A stretch of 10,237 nucleotides of DNA. Source: Gryganskiella cystojenkinii (Eukaryota; Mortierellomycota; Mortierellomycetes; Mortierellales; Mortierellaceae). Both the position numbers and the translations under genes were made by a program. Below the pieces are notes generated by a model, which was not told the DNA's origin, ran no database searches, and worked only from the letters and a program-made list of their open reading frames with translations. Below are positions 8,766 to 10,237 of the stretch, piece after piece (position 1 is the stretch's first letter; every line of letters begins with the position of its first letter). The stretch covers positions 301-10,537 of the forward strand of contig JAAAIG010001120.1 in assembly GCA_015852425.1 (NCBI GenBank), in the 5' to 3' direction.

Positions 8766-10237
<1,472 letters not shown>

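Overview
The window looks like nuclear DNA of a filamentous fungus. Three conserved eukaryotic housekeeping genes can be rebuilt. They are split by short GT-AG introns of about 85-135 bases, with fungal-type branch sites such as TACTAAC and GCTAAC. Coding exons are GC-rich at third positions, while introns and intergenic DNA are rich in T-runs. The proteins align well by eye to both fungal and animal relatives, and the PRMT3-type enzyme (absent from budding yeast) is present. I infer an early-diverging fungus, perhaps Mucoromycota/Mortierellomycotina; that placement is a guess from gene structure and sequence style and was not tested.

Layout. 1-2365: no confident gene. It holds scattered coding-like but broken reading frames, a CTG/CAG hairpin, and at 1815-1955 a tRNA-like fold with an intact Pol III B box. 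2436-5365, minus strand: a complete MCM5 gene (8 exons, 722 aa), with an AATAAA signal downstream at 2366-2371. 5366-5783: a 418-base divergent promoter shared by MCM5 and LSG1, holding an ACGCG core (possible MBF/G1-S box) and a CACGTG box. 5784-8337, plus strand: a complete LSG1 gene (5 exons, 711 aa), a circularly permuted GTPase of late 60S maturation; its second intron appears to be a GC-AG intron. 8338-8765: T-rich LSG1 3' end and PRMT3 promoter. 8766-10210 and beyond: PRMT3 (three exons visible, 412 residues), running off the right edge inside its third intron, which begins with a run of at least 22 T.

The genes as a set. MCM5 is a subunit of the MCM2-7 replicative helicase. LSG1 releases the export adaptor Nmd3 from cytoplasmic pre-60S particles. 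PRMT3 is the ribosome-associated arginine methyltransferase that modifies 40S protein uS5 (RPS2). The neighbourhood therefore joins a replication gene to two tandem ribosome-related genes. I see no evidence of a new defence, mobile or biosynthetic system. The most unusual items are the GC-AG intron, the LSG1 intron 1 decoy acceptor, the tRNA-like nested fold and the decayed left flank.
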